Positions 45,454-54,322 of a DNA stretch of 64,000 nt are shown piece by piece; the stretch's first letter is position 1, and each line of letters begins with the position of its first letter. A program made the translations under genes and the position numbers. The stretch lies in NCBI RefSeq assembly GCF_016481285.1, contig NZ_JAENBP010000002.1, positions 124,001 to 188,000 of the forward strand, written 5' to 3'. Under the pieces are notes generated by a model. The model made no database searches and was not told where the DNA came from. It saw only the letters and a list, made by a program, of their open reading frames with translations. The stretch comes from Streptococcus zalophi. GTDB lineage: Bacteria > Bacillota > Bacilli > Lactobacillales > Streptococcaceae.

Positions 45454-47802
45454 CTATTCATTGATGAATGACAAAATGTGTTCTTTTTTTATTGTCCTAG
45501 TTCTTATCCAAACGACAATACCAACAACAAAAAGTAGTAAAATCGGAAAGATTACATAGTAAATCCCAAAATGACCGATAAATGTTATCTTGGTTATCCC
45601 AACATTTAAAAGTGAAAAGAAAGCACTGACTATTTTCTCACCAAAAATCATAGCCAATAAAACACCAAAAAAACTCCCAAGAAATGTGACGATAATCATC
45701 TGATATAGGTATTGTTTTCGAATGGCAAAACTTGTAAATCCAAGAGCCTTTAAGATGGCTATTTGAGACTTATCATGCGCTAAACGTAAGGACACAAACA
45801 AGATGAGTAAAAAACTCATAATCAATAAACCAATAAGAGTAACCAGAACTGTTGCCACTTTTATTTGTTGCGTCACTGCTCCAAGAGTTTGATTAAGAAA
45901 GACCGAAATATCTTCAACATCAGAGTCACTTGGTAAGACTTGACGCCACTCATTGACTTTAACTTCAGTTCTTTTTTCATCTTTTAACCAAATAAGCCAT
46001 TGATAACGTGAAGGGGTTAAATGGGAAAAATCCGAAATGGTTTTAGCCGTTAACCCACCATTAGTAATATCTTGATAGATACCAGAAATATGATAACTAA
46101 CATCTTCATTATTGACACGCAGTAAAATAGCGTCTCCCACTCCTTTACCCAGTTCATTTGCATTTAACTGAGAAAGGGCTATTTCCTTATCAGTTTGTGG
46201 TGCTTGTCCTACAAGGTACTTGAGACCTTTGCCTGCACTTGGCCCACTATCGATTTTCAAGGTCTTCCAGTCGTTTTGGCTCGTTTTGGCTTCAAGGCGT
46301 ACTTCTTTCAATGTTTCAAAACGATAAAGGTCGATATCATTAGCCAAAAAATCTTCAATTTGTTGCGCATCATTCTCAGAAGCTTCATTAACTGTCATTG
46401 TCATCATAATATCTGAAACAGGAGCTCCAAGATAAGACATGAAATTCTTGTCAGTCATTGTGGTGACCAGTTGACTAGGTAGTAGCATCATCAGGATTAA
46501 AAGAAAACTTGTTATCGCAATCAATTTAAAATGAGACAGGGCATCAAAAACAGTTTTAAATGCTAAGAGAAAATCAAGAGAAAGGTTTGGTAGTTTAGAC
46601 AAGTTATCTCGACTTTTTTTACTCTTCTTAAAGCCTTTTTCCTCAACGAGTGCCTCAACTATGGTTAGTTTCTTAATAGCTTTCAAAAGCATTTTACAGT
46701 AAGTCGTACTAATCAGGTAGATAATGAGAAAAATAAAGACAGGGGTAAGATAAGTCAAGGTATTCGTACCAGAACTGGTAAAGCGTTGATTAATCGATTG
46801 TAAAAATGTTGGTACGATTAAAAGACTAAGTACATAACCAAGACTCAATCCGATAAGGATAATGACTTGGTACTTATGGTAATAAAAATACCTAATATCC
46901 TTGAAGGGAAAACCAATCGCTTTCATGGTGCCAATATCAGTAATACTTTCTTCTAAACTAGCCATGAGCGTGTATCTAATTGCTAACAAGGCTAGAAAAA
47001 TCATTGAAAAACTAACCAGCACAGTCATCGCAACAAGAATAATATCTTCCAGAGCACTAATCAGAAAAATTTGACTGTAGGTGATGGCTGGGCCATTACT
47101 TGGCAGACCTGCATTTTCATAAGCGGTTTGATAATCATTTGCTAGTGCTTGATTCTCCATATAAGCTTCAATGATGTACTCGATACTTTTTGTTTTTACA
47201 AATAAGTCATCAAAATCCTTATCGTTAAGAAGAATCCTGGTTGACGAAACAAGTGAGGAATTCATTTGAGCATCGTGGACATAAGTGACAACTTTAAACA
47301 ACTTTTTAATCCCATCACAGGTCACTGTCACCGTATCACCCATTTTAATCGCATAGTGATCTAAAAGAATGATTGGAATGCCTATCTCACCAGGCTTCAA
47401 CTGGATAATCTGACGCTTGTCATCCAAAAGAAAATCAAAATCGCTATTTTGCTTCACTAAACCGATATCAATTCTTGACTCAGCAAGAGAAAAAGAATTA
47501 TCTCCTTCAATAGTAAGATCTGAACCATCAAGATTAATCATAGCAACTGTTTGTCCTTTGGAAAATCCTTCAAACTGAGCATTAAAGCGATTGATGGCTT
47601 CTTGGTCTAAGTCACCCTTGTGCATTTGCAGAAAGTGTGGTGGCTTTGCCACATCATACATTGCTGTCATAGACGTCATCAAGTGCGTTACAATCATTGT
47701 TGACAGCATTAAAAGAACACTGGAAAAAGTGATAAACAACACCAAAGATAAATAACCAAGGGGATTTCTTTTGATATCATTTTTAATCATCTTTGTCTTC
47801 AT
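45454..47802 (-). CDS. FtsX-type ABC transporter permease (double domain)
   Basis: A 782-residue permease with two FtsX domains: one N-terminal helix (about 15-40), a soluble region to about 255, three or four helices to 385, one at about 430-450, a second soluble region (470-660), and three C-terminal helices. Layout fits MacB-like mechanotransmission exporters of Gram-positives. Third gene of the TetR-controlled operon. Confidence 0.87.
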   Translation of the reverse strand: MKTKMIKNDIKRNPLGYLSLVLFITFSSVLLMLSTMIVTHLMTSMTAMYDVAKPPHFLQMHKGDLDQEAINRFNAQFEGFSKGQTVAMINLDGSDLTIEGDNSFSLAESRIDIGLVKQNSDFDFLLDDKRQIIQLKPGEIGIPIILLDHYAIKMGDTVTVTCDGIKKLFKVVTYVHDAQMNSSLVSSTRILLNDKDFDDLFVKTKSIEYIIEAYMENQALANDYQTAYENAGLPSNGPAITYSQIFLISALEDIILVAMTVLVSFSMIFLALLAIRYTLMASLEESITDIGTMKAIGFPFKDIRYFYYHKYQVIILIGLSLGYVLSLLIVPTFLQSINQRFTSSGTNTLTYLTPVFIFLIIYLISTTYCKMLLKAIKKLTIVEALVEEKGFKKSKKSRDNLSKLPNLSLDFLLAFKTVFDALSHFKLIAITSFLLILMMLLPSQLVTTMTDKNFMSYLGAPVSDIMMTMTVNEASENDAQQIEDFLANDIDLYRFETLKEVRLEAKTSQNDWKTLKIDSGPSAGKGLKYLVGQAPQTDKEIALSQLNANELGKGVGDAILLRVNNEDVSYHISGIYQDITNGGLTAKTISDFSHLTPSRYQWLIWLKDEKRTEVKVNEWRQVLPSDSDVEDISVFLNQTLGAVTQQIKVATVLVTLIGLLIMSFLLILFVSLRLAHDKSQIAILKALGFTSFAIRKQYLYQMIIVTFLGSFFGVLLAMIFGEKIVSAFFSLLNVGITKITFIGHFGIYYVIFPILLLFVVGIVVWIRTRTIKKEHILSFINE

Positions 47803-47854
47803 AACTTTTCTCCACTTCTTGCTTCAAAGAAAAACTTTCTCTGATTTCAATCAT

Positions 47855-49141
47855 TTACAGGCTTGTAGGCATTGACTGTTGAGGCATTTTTTCTAAACTT
47901 GTAATGGCTTTACCACGACTTAAAAAAAGAGCAACTAGTAGCATTAAGACACCCATAACGATAATCATAAGTCCAAGACCACGTCCTTTACCTGTACCAA
48001 TCACTTGCCCGAGTGAAGAGGCTAAAAGACCATTTTTTGCCATGAGTGGTTCAAATAATTTATCTGCTAAAATGCCTGAAATCAAATAAGCAATGACATA
48101 GCCAATCTGGGTTAAAAAGCTAATCAACCCCCAAATCCTCCCTTGCACTTCATTTGGCATCTGTATTCTGATGAGAAAGTCGGCACAGGTGTTGACAATA
48201 GGTAGTGTTGCAAAGAAAAGGAGTGTGACAGACAAGATGAAAATGATTGACGTTGATAAACCAATCAAACTCATAAAAAGACCACAAAACACCAAAGAAA
48301 GTATTAAGAGTCTAAAATAATGTTTTTTAATGCCGATGACACTAATAACAACACTTGATAGCAACATGCCAAAAGCACTCAGTGTTTGGATTAAACCAGC
48401 GGTTTTAATACTATCAATAGCAAGTAACATGGGGGTTAGTGCGATTTGAATGAAACCGATGAAAAAACACATTAAAGCCATGAGTAAGACGAGTTGTCTA
48501 ACGCCCTTATCTTTTAAAAGATAGGCTAGTCCTTCTTTTAATTCCTGCTTGAAAGACAGTTGCTCTTGTCTTGGTTTTGCGTTTGCAATCTGTTTTCTCA
48601 CCATGCTAACGATACTAACAGTCACAACAATGGTTAGGATATCAAGGATTAAAATCAACTTGATATCAAAGGTAGTCAGTAACAATCCTGCTAGAGCTGG
48701 CGAAATAAGGTATTTAACATTTCTTGCAATTTGCACAAGACCACTGGCCTTACTGTACTCCTCTTTTGTAAGTAAATCTGTAACCGTTGCTCCATAAGCA
48801 GGATCAAGTAAGGAAACAAAGACAGCATTGATGGTGACTCCGATAATGATGGGCCATAAGCCTGTATTTCCCACTTGCATGTTTATCAGAATAAAGAGCA
48901 AACCAAAGGCAGAAAACAAATCGCCACAAATCATAAGTAACCTTCTATCATAACGGTCTGCCAAAACACCACCCAGTGGATTAAGAAGAATGGTTGGAAA
49001 ATAAGCTAAGAGCGTAACAAGAGACACAGAAGCCACACTACCAGTTAATTGATAAACGTAGACAGATAAGGCAAAGGCAGTCATACCACTGCCAATGTTT
49101 GAAATGAGTTGCCCTATCCAGATTTTCATAAAATGTTTCAT
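47855..49141 (-). CDS. MFS efflux transporter
   Basis: A 428-residue transporter with about 12 helices. Motif A-like loop NPLGGVLADRYDRRLLM between helices 2 and 3; N-terminus IWIGQLISNIGSGMTAFALSVYVY is typical of the macrolide/Mef-like DHA3 efflux family. Second gene of the operon, 17 bases after tetR, AAGGAG before the ATG. Probably exports a drug or host compound sensed by the TetR protein. Confidence 0.88.
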   Translation of the reverse strand: MKHFMKIWIGQLISNIGSGMTAFALSVYVYQLTGSVASVSLVTLLAYFPTILLNPLGGVLADRYDRRLLMICGDLFSAFGLLFILINMQVGNTGLWPIIIGVTINAVFVSLLDPAYGATVTDLLTKEEYSKASGLVQIARNVKYLISPALAGLLLTTFDIKLILILDILTIVVTVSIVSMVRKQIANAKPRQEQLSFKQELKEGLAYLLKDKGVRQLVLLMALMCFFIGFIQIALTPMLLAIDSIKTAGLIQTLSAFGMLLSSVVISVIGIKKHYFRLLILSLVFCGLFMSLIGLSTSIIFILSVTLLFFATLPIVNTCADFLIRIQMPNEVQGRIWGLISFLTQIGYVIAYLISGILADKLFEPLMAKNGLLASSLGQVIGTGKGRGLGLMIIVMGVLMLLVALFLSRGKAITSLEKMPQQSMPTSL

Positions 49142-49158
49142 GGCAAGCTCCTTGACAA

Positions 49159-49782
49159 TTAACGAGAGATTTTATCAGCCAAAGAAAAACTCCCAGCAGG
49201 TAGGTCAAACATTTTTTCGCCCAAACGTAAGAGTGCCCGAGTCATTTCTTGCTTTTCAGTAGGGGTCATCACAATCACCTCACCATCAAAAAGTGACAAT
49301 GCTGACGTGAGAAAAATTTGGATGTATTGTTTGGGAAAATCAGCTTGAAAAATTCCTTGTTCAATCCCTTCACTGACAATCGTTTCAAGAATTGGTGTTA
49401 GTTTTTCAATAGCTTGCACCAGAGATTTTTGATAGAAAATACCGTGTTGCGAGTGGTGAACAGTCTCTTTCAAGCGACTATCCACTTCTTCTTCAACATT
49501 CATCACTAAAAAGACTTTGAGGAATTTATCAATAGCTGACAAGGACGCATCGCTAGCCACTTGTCTTGCTCGAGCAACAGCTATATCCGTAATCTCCTCG
49601 ATAATCGCATCAAGCACCTCTTCTTTAGAGTTGAAATAATAATAAAATGTTCCTTTGGCGATACCAACACGATTTAAAATGGCATTAACACTGGTTTTTT
49701 CATACCCATTCTGAGCAAATAAGACCTGAGCTTCCCGAAGAATGTCATGCCGTTTAACAAAATAATCCTTACTAGAATCCAT
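49159..49782 (-). CDS. TetR-family repressor of the efflux operon
   Basis: A 207-residue regulator: N-terminal TetR HTH (about 10-60, AQVLFAQNGYEKTSVNAILNRVGIAKGTFYYYF split over adjacent helices) and a variable ligand domain. First gene of an operon with MFS and ABC exporter genes. Twin palindromes TAGACC-N3-GGTCTA flank its consensus promoter, so it most likely represses itself and the transporters until a ligand binds. Confidence 0.92.
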   Translation of the reverse strand: MDSSKDYFVKRHDILREAQVLFAQNGYEKTSVNAILNRVGIAKGTFYYYFNSKEEVLDAIIEEITDIAVARARQVASDASLSAIDKFLKVFLVMNVEEEVDSRLKETVHHSQHGIFYQKSLVQAIEKLTPILETIVSEGIEQGIFQADFPKQYIQIFLTSALSLFDGEVIVMTPTEKQEMTRALLRLGEKMFDLPAGSFSLADKISR

Positions 49783-49807
49783 AAGCTAACCTTCTTTACT
49801 TAAAGTT

Positions 49808-49880
49808 GTCGACCATCGGTCTACAAATACAGTATAATCCTCTTAAACTCATTTGTCAAGAATTTTAGACCATCGGTCTA
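49808..49880 (-). promoter_or_regulatory. Efflux operon promoter flanked by twin TetR operators
   Basis: Minus-strand TTGACA (49854-49859), 17-base spacer, TATACT (49831-49836). Operator 1 GTCGACCATCGGTCTAC at 49808-49824 lies at the start site; operator 2 TAGACCATCGGTCTA at 49866-49880 lies upstream of -35. Core GACC-N3-GGTC is identical in both. Confidence 0.88.
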
Positions 49881-49911
49881 CTATATTTTATCTGGGATTA
49901 AAGGAAAAAGA

Positions 49912-49939
49912 AAAACCTCACTTAATGTGAGGTTTTTTA
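49912..49939 (-). terminator. Terminator following a gene remnant
   Basis: AAAACCTCAC / GTGAGGTTTT hairpin around TTAA with T-tracts both sides; lies just after the stop of the remnant at 49941. Confidence 0.85.
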
Positions 49940-49940
49940 A

Positions 49941-50042
49941 TTACAGTTGACCACCAACACCTTTATATTTCTCAACAAAGGCTGATAGTTTTTGAAAGAC
50001 TGATTGTTTTTTAGTCAGGTAGTTAGGATTTAGAGGACCAAA
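49941..50042 (-). pseudogene. C-terminal remnant of an unidentified gene
   Basis: On the minus strand an open stretch reads [12 protein letters not shown] then [20 protein letters not shown] and stop, directly followed by a good terminator. The amino-acid texture is protein-like and it has no start codon or ribosome site. It looks like the tail of a deleted gene whose terminator survived. The parent family is not recognised. Confidence 0.5.
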
Positions 50043-50051
50043 AAAGAAATT

Positions 50052-50573
50052 TTATTTTTCTAATTCTTCCATATATTTATTATATTTTTTGATGTTATGC
50101 TCACCCAAAAGATAGCTCAAAATTAAGTAAACAACCATTAATCCCAAAAAGCTAGCTATATATTCACTTAAACTTAATTTCACTTCTATTCCAATAAATT
50201 CAAAAAAGAAAGTCAATCCAGTAATTACTGCACTCGTAACTACTGACTCAATCAAGTAAGCTTTTATTCTATTTCTTTTTGCTTCAATTGATTGACTAGT
50301 AGGAAGCTGCTTACCTAAGAAACTAGTTGGTAAAGTCATTTCTTTATTTGATTTGATGCCAATTAAAAATATTGCAACAATTAGTAAAAGCAGTGCTATT
50401 TCCCAAGTTGTTGTTAAGATATTTTTTGTTGTCACATATTTATAGAAAGCCTCAACAAGTAAATAAATAATTGTGACAACTACAATAATTGTTGATACAT
50501 CACCAATAGATTTTTTTAGTCTTTCATCAATCACTGGATAATTGTTACTATGATTTGAATGTTTATTTTTCAT
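50052..50573 (-). CDS. Four-helix membrane protein paired with an XRE regulator
   Basis: About 173 residues from the ATG at 50573 (two more ATG codons lie at 50576 and 50579; GGGAGGAAG just upstream allows any of them). Hydrophobic segments near residues 22-40, 53-70, 100-120 and 130-150. Its start overlaps the 3' end of the XRE gene, so they are coupled. Similar regulator/small membrane protein pairs are common in Firmicutes, but I cannot assign a function. A longer upstream frame would cover most of the XRE gene and is unlikely. Confidence 0.75.
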   Translation of the reverse strand: MKNKHSNHSNNYPVIDERLKKSIGDVSTIIVVVTIIYLLVEAFYKYVTTKNILTTTWEIALLLLIVAIFLIGIKSNKEMTLPTSFLGKQLPTSQSIEAKRNRIKAYLIESVVTSAVITGLTFFFEFIGIEVKLSLSEYIASFLGLMVVYLILSYLLGEHNIKKYNKYMEELEK

Positions 50574-50772
50574 CATCATCTTCCTCCCAAAATAAGTCGT
50601 CCAAAGTTTTATTTGTTGCTTTACATACCGCAATACATAAATGCAATGTCGGATTATAATTGCGATTTTCAATTAATCCAATTGTTTGTCTAGTAACACC
50701 AACAATTTTTGCTAGCTCTTCTTGAGATAAATTGCATTCTGCTCGAGCTACTTTCAATTTATTATTTTTCAT
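50563..50772 (-). CDS. Small XRE-family transcriptional regulator
   Basis: A 69-residue single-domain Cro/CI-type HTH: VARAECNLSQEELAKIVGV and TRQTIGLIENRNYNPTL, ending in an acidic EEDDDEK tail. Typical of the compact YozG-like regulators coupled to a membrane protein gene. Own promoter upstream; coupled to the membrane protein gene downstream by overlap. Confidence 0.9.
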   Translation of the reverse strand: MKNNKLKVARAECNLSQEELAKIVGVTRQTIGLIENRNYNPTLHLCIAVCKATNKTLDDLFWEEDDDEK

Positions 50773-50792
50773 AGCGAATTACCTCTAAATAT

Positions 50793-50821
50793 ATTGTAAT
50801 ATATTAGTTGCAGAATGACAA
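50793..50821 (-). promoter_or_regulatory. Promoter of the XRE/membrane protein pair
   Basis: Minus-strand TTGTCA (50816-50821), 17-base spacer, TACAAT (50793-50798). The stretch 50825-51005 upstream holds no gene I can support. Confidence 0.65.
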
Positions 50822-51009
50822 ATATATATTGCATTTTCTCAAAAATTTAATTTTTTCTGTCATTGAAAAATAAATTTACTAAGGATAAGCTTACTCATTG
50901 GGTGGTAATCTTTCAAATAGTAGCATGATTTCAGAAACACATTCTTCAAAACATTATAAACGTTTCTGATACTTATACTACCTTATTTACAGTTGTCTGT
51001 TAGAATAAT

Positions 51010-51039
51010 AAAAAAAGCAGTTAAGATTTTCTCAACTAC
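51010..51039 (-). terminator. Strong terminator after the 18-residue ORF
   Basis: On the minus strand GTAGTTGAGA / TCTTAACTGC (10-base stem with G-T pairs, loop AAA) followed by seven T residues. Lies 12 bases after the small ORF stop. Confidence 0.82.
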
Positions 51040-51050
51040 TCAGTAAAATT

Positions 51051-51107
51051 CTATTTAATTGAACTACTGGACTTATAAATAATCTTAAAAATATCCAACA
51101 ATCCCAT
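51051..51107 (-). CDS. Small ORF of 18 residues, possible peptide gene
   Basis: Encodes MGLLDIFKIIYKSSSSIK. An AGGAG ribosome site stands 7 bases before the ATG and a strong intrinsic terminator follows the stop at once, so it has the outline of a real minimal gene. The first 12 residues are amphipathic/hydrophobic with lysines, the tail is Ser-rich and basic. It could be a small membrane-active peptide, a signalling peptide, or the tail of the upstream transcript. I recognise no family. No promoter of its own is clear. Confidence 0.5.
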   Translation of the reverse strand: MGLLDIFKIIYKSSSSIK

Positions 51108-51152
51108 ATTACTTCTCCTGAAGTTCTTTTAATGTTTCATTTTCTTTGGTTA

Positions 51153-51779
51153 TTATTTTTGCTTCAAGTATTGCTTAATTTTGTCACGATTTTCTTCGAC
51201 AACTGCTCTACGAAAGTTCTTCTCTCCTTTGCTGTTCTTAACAATATTCCACAAAATAGCTGCCACTTTTAGCTTATTAGTGTATTCTTGGCTGATGTCA
51301 TCTGCATGAAAATCCTTTAAAAAGTGATTCCACTGACTTGTTGAATGGTCGTATTTAACATAATCGGAGTCCCCACGGTAAATGCTGAGCATATCAGCAA
51401 TGGTAAAGTTAAAATCCTGTTCTCTTTTGACCTTACGCCATGTTGTTGCCATGTCTGCCGTGAATTTAAAAGGAGAAACACCAGTCAAATCAGCAAAATA
51501 CTCTCTAAATGTGGTATTAAAAGAAAATCCTCAGGTCAGTAATGGTGTATCAAGACTTATCTCTTCAACTCGTTTTTTGGGAACTTGTTTGTTCGATTTT
51601 CTAATCAAATCCCCATCAAAGTAAGCTTTGATAATCTGATTTAACTCTTTCTTGGTCCCACGATATTCCAAGTCCAGAGACTTACAAATTTCTGCCAATT
51701 CTTTACGATACCAATAATATTTTTCAAATTCGTCAAAAGATTTAATGCTTTTAAAATTAGGTCTATTTTCTATCACCAT
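51153..51779 (-). pseudogene. SAP/DUF6434-type protein gene interrupted by an in-frame TGA
   Basis: One continuous frame of 208 codons from the ATG at 51779 (GAGGAGAG upstream) broken by TGA at 51531-51533. The first part holds a SAP-like DNA-binding motif (KELAEICKSLDLEYRGTKKEL). The second resumes at once with GFSFNTTFREYFADLTGVSP, the DUF6434-like region, and goes on to the C-terminus. No frame change, so it is a single-base nonsense change or error. If real, only an 82-residue SAP fragment would be made. Confidence 0.8.
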
Positions 51780-51794
51780 CAACTCTCCTCACTA

Positions 51795-52346
51795 TTACTT
51801 ATCATCCATAGAATCAATGACAACACGATTTAACTGTGAAGAATGTGGTGCTTGCACCTGAGAACCAGCTAAAAAATCAGCAAAGTGTCGTTTATCTTTT
51901 CTAAGAATTCCCATGGCAAACATATCCAACATAAGACCAATACTTAGAATTTGCAAGACAAGGCTAATGGTATCAAAATCATGGTAAATGCCGTGAATGG
52001 TAGCCATATGCCCCAACTGCCAAGGCAAAAATTTAATCACATTTCTAATGAGAGCAAAACGAAACTGTTTTTTCTTGAAATGAATTCTTAACCCTGTTTT
52101 CTTCTTACCAATACTACCACCACGCCAATCAAGGTAAGAAAACAACAAAACAATTGGAACAACAGATGTCATTGTAGCTATTAGTTGTGACGTAACCTCT
52201 GAAAAAAGAGGTATTCCACCAAAAACCAGTTGATAAAATAAGGTCGCTACTAGAAATAACAAAAAGAGGTAGGCAACAATCACTAGCCAGTCTATAAACA
52301 ATTCTTTTAATCTTGTTTTGAGTGGGATGTCATTATTTTTTATCAT
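51795..52346 (-). CDS. RDD family membrane protein
   Basis: 183 residues from the ATG at 52346 (AAGAGGT upstream). About four hydrophobic segments. The RDD-domain hallmarks are seen: RLKELFIDWLVIVAY (Arg-Asp in the first helix), LFSYLDWRGGSIGKKKTGLRI and the later LDMFAMGILRKDKRHFADFLAG. RDD proteins may be transporters; the substrate is unknown. Ends 16 bases upstream of the SAP gene, likely the same transcript. Confidence 0.87.
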   Translation of the reverse strand: MIKNNDIPLKTRLKELFIDWLVIVAYLFLLFLVATLFYQLVFGGIPLFSEVTSQLIATMTSVVPIVLLFSYLDWRGGSIGKKKTGLRIHFKKKQFRFALIRNVIKFLPWQLGHMATIHGIYHDFDTISLVLQILSIGLMLDMFAMGILRKDKRHFADFLAGSQVQAPHSSQLNRVVIDSMDDK

Positions 52347-52550
52347 TTCATACCTCTTTCTTAAACGTCTAATCACTGTTCTACAAGAGTGATAATCATT
52401 CACATTAGTGATGAAAAACACTAAAAAAATTTATTTCTTTTATGTTTATTCTTATCTTTATTGTAACATACTTGGCAGTTTAAACAAGTTATAGTAACAA
52501 TTAAACGAATGATGACAACCATTCATAATTTTTAATATTTTTCTTTATAA

Positions 52551-52582
52551 AAAGGCCACTAGGTAGTAACCTAGTAGCCTTT
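52551..52582 (-). terminator. Terminator of the SPFH/zinc-ribbon cluster
   Basis: AAAGGC-CACTAGG / CCTAGTA-GCCTTT hairpin with a T-tract on the minus strand, about 65 bases past the last gene. Confidence 0.82.
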
Positions 52583-52646
52583 CATTTTATAAACATTACT
52601 ATCTCATTTCTTAAGAAAATCATTTTTATGTTTTCCGTAGAAACAT

Positions 52647-54221
52647 TTATTTAGAGAATTTGTCAATACTGTCTTTTAAAAATTTTGAAACCTCGCTATC
52701 CTTGTCAAGAGAATCTAATCCTTTTTTAGGCACTTTAATGTTAGTTAGAGAATCAAAAATATCTTTAGGTATTGTATCTCCCTCCAATGTTTTATTATTA
52801 GCATCTTCCATTTTTGCTTCTTTCACTTCTTTGTTTGTGCGTATATAGATATCGTTAGAAACCAAATTATCAATCAAAACACGTGTCTCAAGTTCATAAG
52901 AGTGCCTAGCTCCTGCATTACGATATATTGAGTATATGGCACTAAAAAATATTATACCAGGCAACAGTAAGAACCATTTCATATTAGATTGTCTTCCAAA
53001 ATCAACAAATAACATGATGATGATACTTAAAATCTCAATGACGGTAGATACTGCAATTAATCTTGGCATATTAATAGGAACACTTCCCATTGTTTCTTTT
53101 GTTCTAGCATTGACTGCAACATAATGGAGCAAACTTTTGTTGCCTTTTCTTTGCTGATAACTATACAACCAGACTGGAAGATAGGCGGCTTTCCATTGCT
53201 GACCTTCGGTATCAAGTTGATTAGTATCCCAACGAACTCCTCGATCATATTTTTTTAATGTGTCGTTCATTTTAAACTTTGCAATATCACGTGATTGTGC
53301 TTGCACAATACTTTCTAACTGCTCTATATTAGTGTCTCTTTTTTCTGAAGTGTAGCCTTTAATGTAGTTAGCATTCCATTTAACACAATTTTCTGTATCA
53401 AATGGCATAATGGCATTAATAATATTATTCGTTTTTTCTTTTGACGTTTTATTTAATCTATCCGAACTTGATTCGATGGATAATTCATTGATAGTAATAT
53501 CAAATTTTCGACTAACTTTATAGACATCCACATCATATCTTTTTTTTGTCTTACTACCAACAACTGCATTATAAGCTCTTATTTCTTGTTCGCCAACACC
53601 TTCTAAATAACCATGACCATTGATATCAACTAGCATGTAAGGAAAATAAACACCCATAATGTTCTCAGTAGTAAATTCTTTTTTAAAGATGGGATTGATA
53701 AAAAATTGTCTTTCTCCAACAAATTTTTTAATAGCGTTTTCTGCTTCTTCTTTTTTAATTCTAAAAGGAAGAACAACATCTGGGATAGTACCATTTGGGA
53801 TTTGTTGATTAATAGATAAAGTATTTCGGCACCAGTGACATCTTGATTGGGCAGCTTCCATCGTATCAATAACGACTTCAGCACCACAACTTTGACACTT
53901 GAGTGTTATCATGTCTTTGGTATCAGCAATAATATTTTGAGCGCCAGAACCAATGACTTTCCCTTTTAACTTTGAGATGTCTGTTTCCATGTCATCCAAC
54001 TTTTGTGGTTCAAATTCAAAGCGACAAAAATGACATCTCAATTTTCCTGTGTTTGGATTTATTGAAATGTCCGTTGAACCACAACGAGGACATTTTTCTT
54101 GACCATCTTCTAGTTCTGAGCTGGTATCAACTACGATTGTTTCATTTTCTGAAGTATCTTCTGTAATAAAAGTTTCTGGAACAGATTTTATTTTATCATG
54201 TCTATCTTCTTTACTCTCCAC
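52647..54221 (-). CDS. TFIIB-type zinc-ribbon membrane protein (YdjG-like)
   Basis: A 524-residue protein with a GTG start (AAGGAG ten bases upstream). Two zinc ribbons at the N-terminus: CPRCGS...RCHFC (residues 44-66) and CQSCGA...RCHWC (about 109-136). A large mixed domain follows, then two hydrophobic helices (about 390-435). In Bacillus, the YdjG zinc-ribbon membrane protein works with YdjH to place the SPFH protein YdjI and PspA at the membrane. The SPFH gene is directly upstream here. Exact orthology is an inference. Confidence 0.75.
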   Translation of the reverse strand: MESKEDRHDKIKSVPETFITEDTSENETIVVDTSSELEDGQEKCPRCGSTDISINPNTGKLRCHFCRFEFEPQKLDDMETDISKLKGKVIGSGAQNIIADTKDMITLKCQSCGAEVVIDTMEAAQSRCHWCRNTLSINQQIPNGTIPDVVLPFRIKKEEAENAIKKFVGERQFFINPIFKKEFTTENIMGVYFPYMLVDINGHGYLEGVGEQEIRAYNAVVGSKTKKRYDVDVYKVSRKFDITINELSIESSSDRLNKTSKEKTNNIINAIMPFDTENCVKWNANYIKGYTSEKRDTNIEQLESIVQAQSRDIAKFKMNDTLKKYDRGVRWDTNQLDTEGQQWKAAYLPVWLYSYQQRKGNKSLLHYVAVNARTKETMGSVPINMPRLIAVSTVIEILSIIIMLFVDFGRQSNMKWFLLLPGIIFFSAIYSIYRNAGARHSYELETRVLIDNLVSNDIYIRTNKEVKEAKMEDANNKTLEGDTIPKDIFDSLTNIKVPKKGLDSLDKDSEVSKFLKDSIDKFSK

Positions 54222-54322
54222 TTAACATACACTCCTTCCATAGTTTCATTTCAATAAACTAACTGAACAATAAATTCTATTAGCATCACAAAAATACCTA
54301 TAAGAGTTTTCATAGAAGTGTA

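Noticed and set aside
51108..51170. Open stretch reading KIITKENETLKELQEK before the 18-residue ORF
   Set aside because: It begins just after a stop and has no start codon; it may be chance or relic and cannot be supported.
54230..54246. Five-codon ORF just before the zinc-ribbon gene
   Set aside because: ATG TTA AGT GGA GAG TAA has a ribosome site but overlaps the GTG start of the long gene; it is too short to support as a gene.
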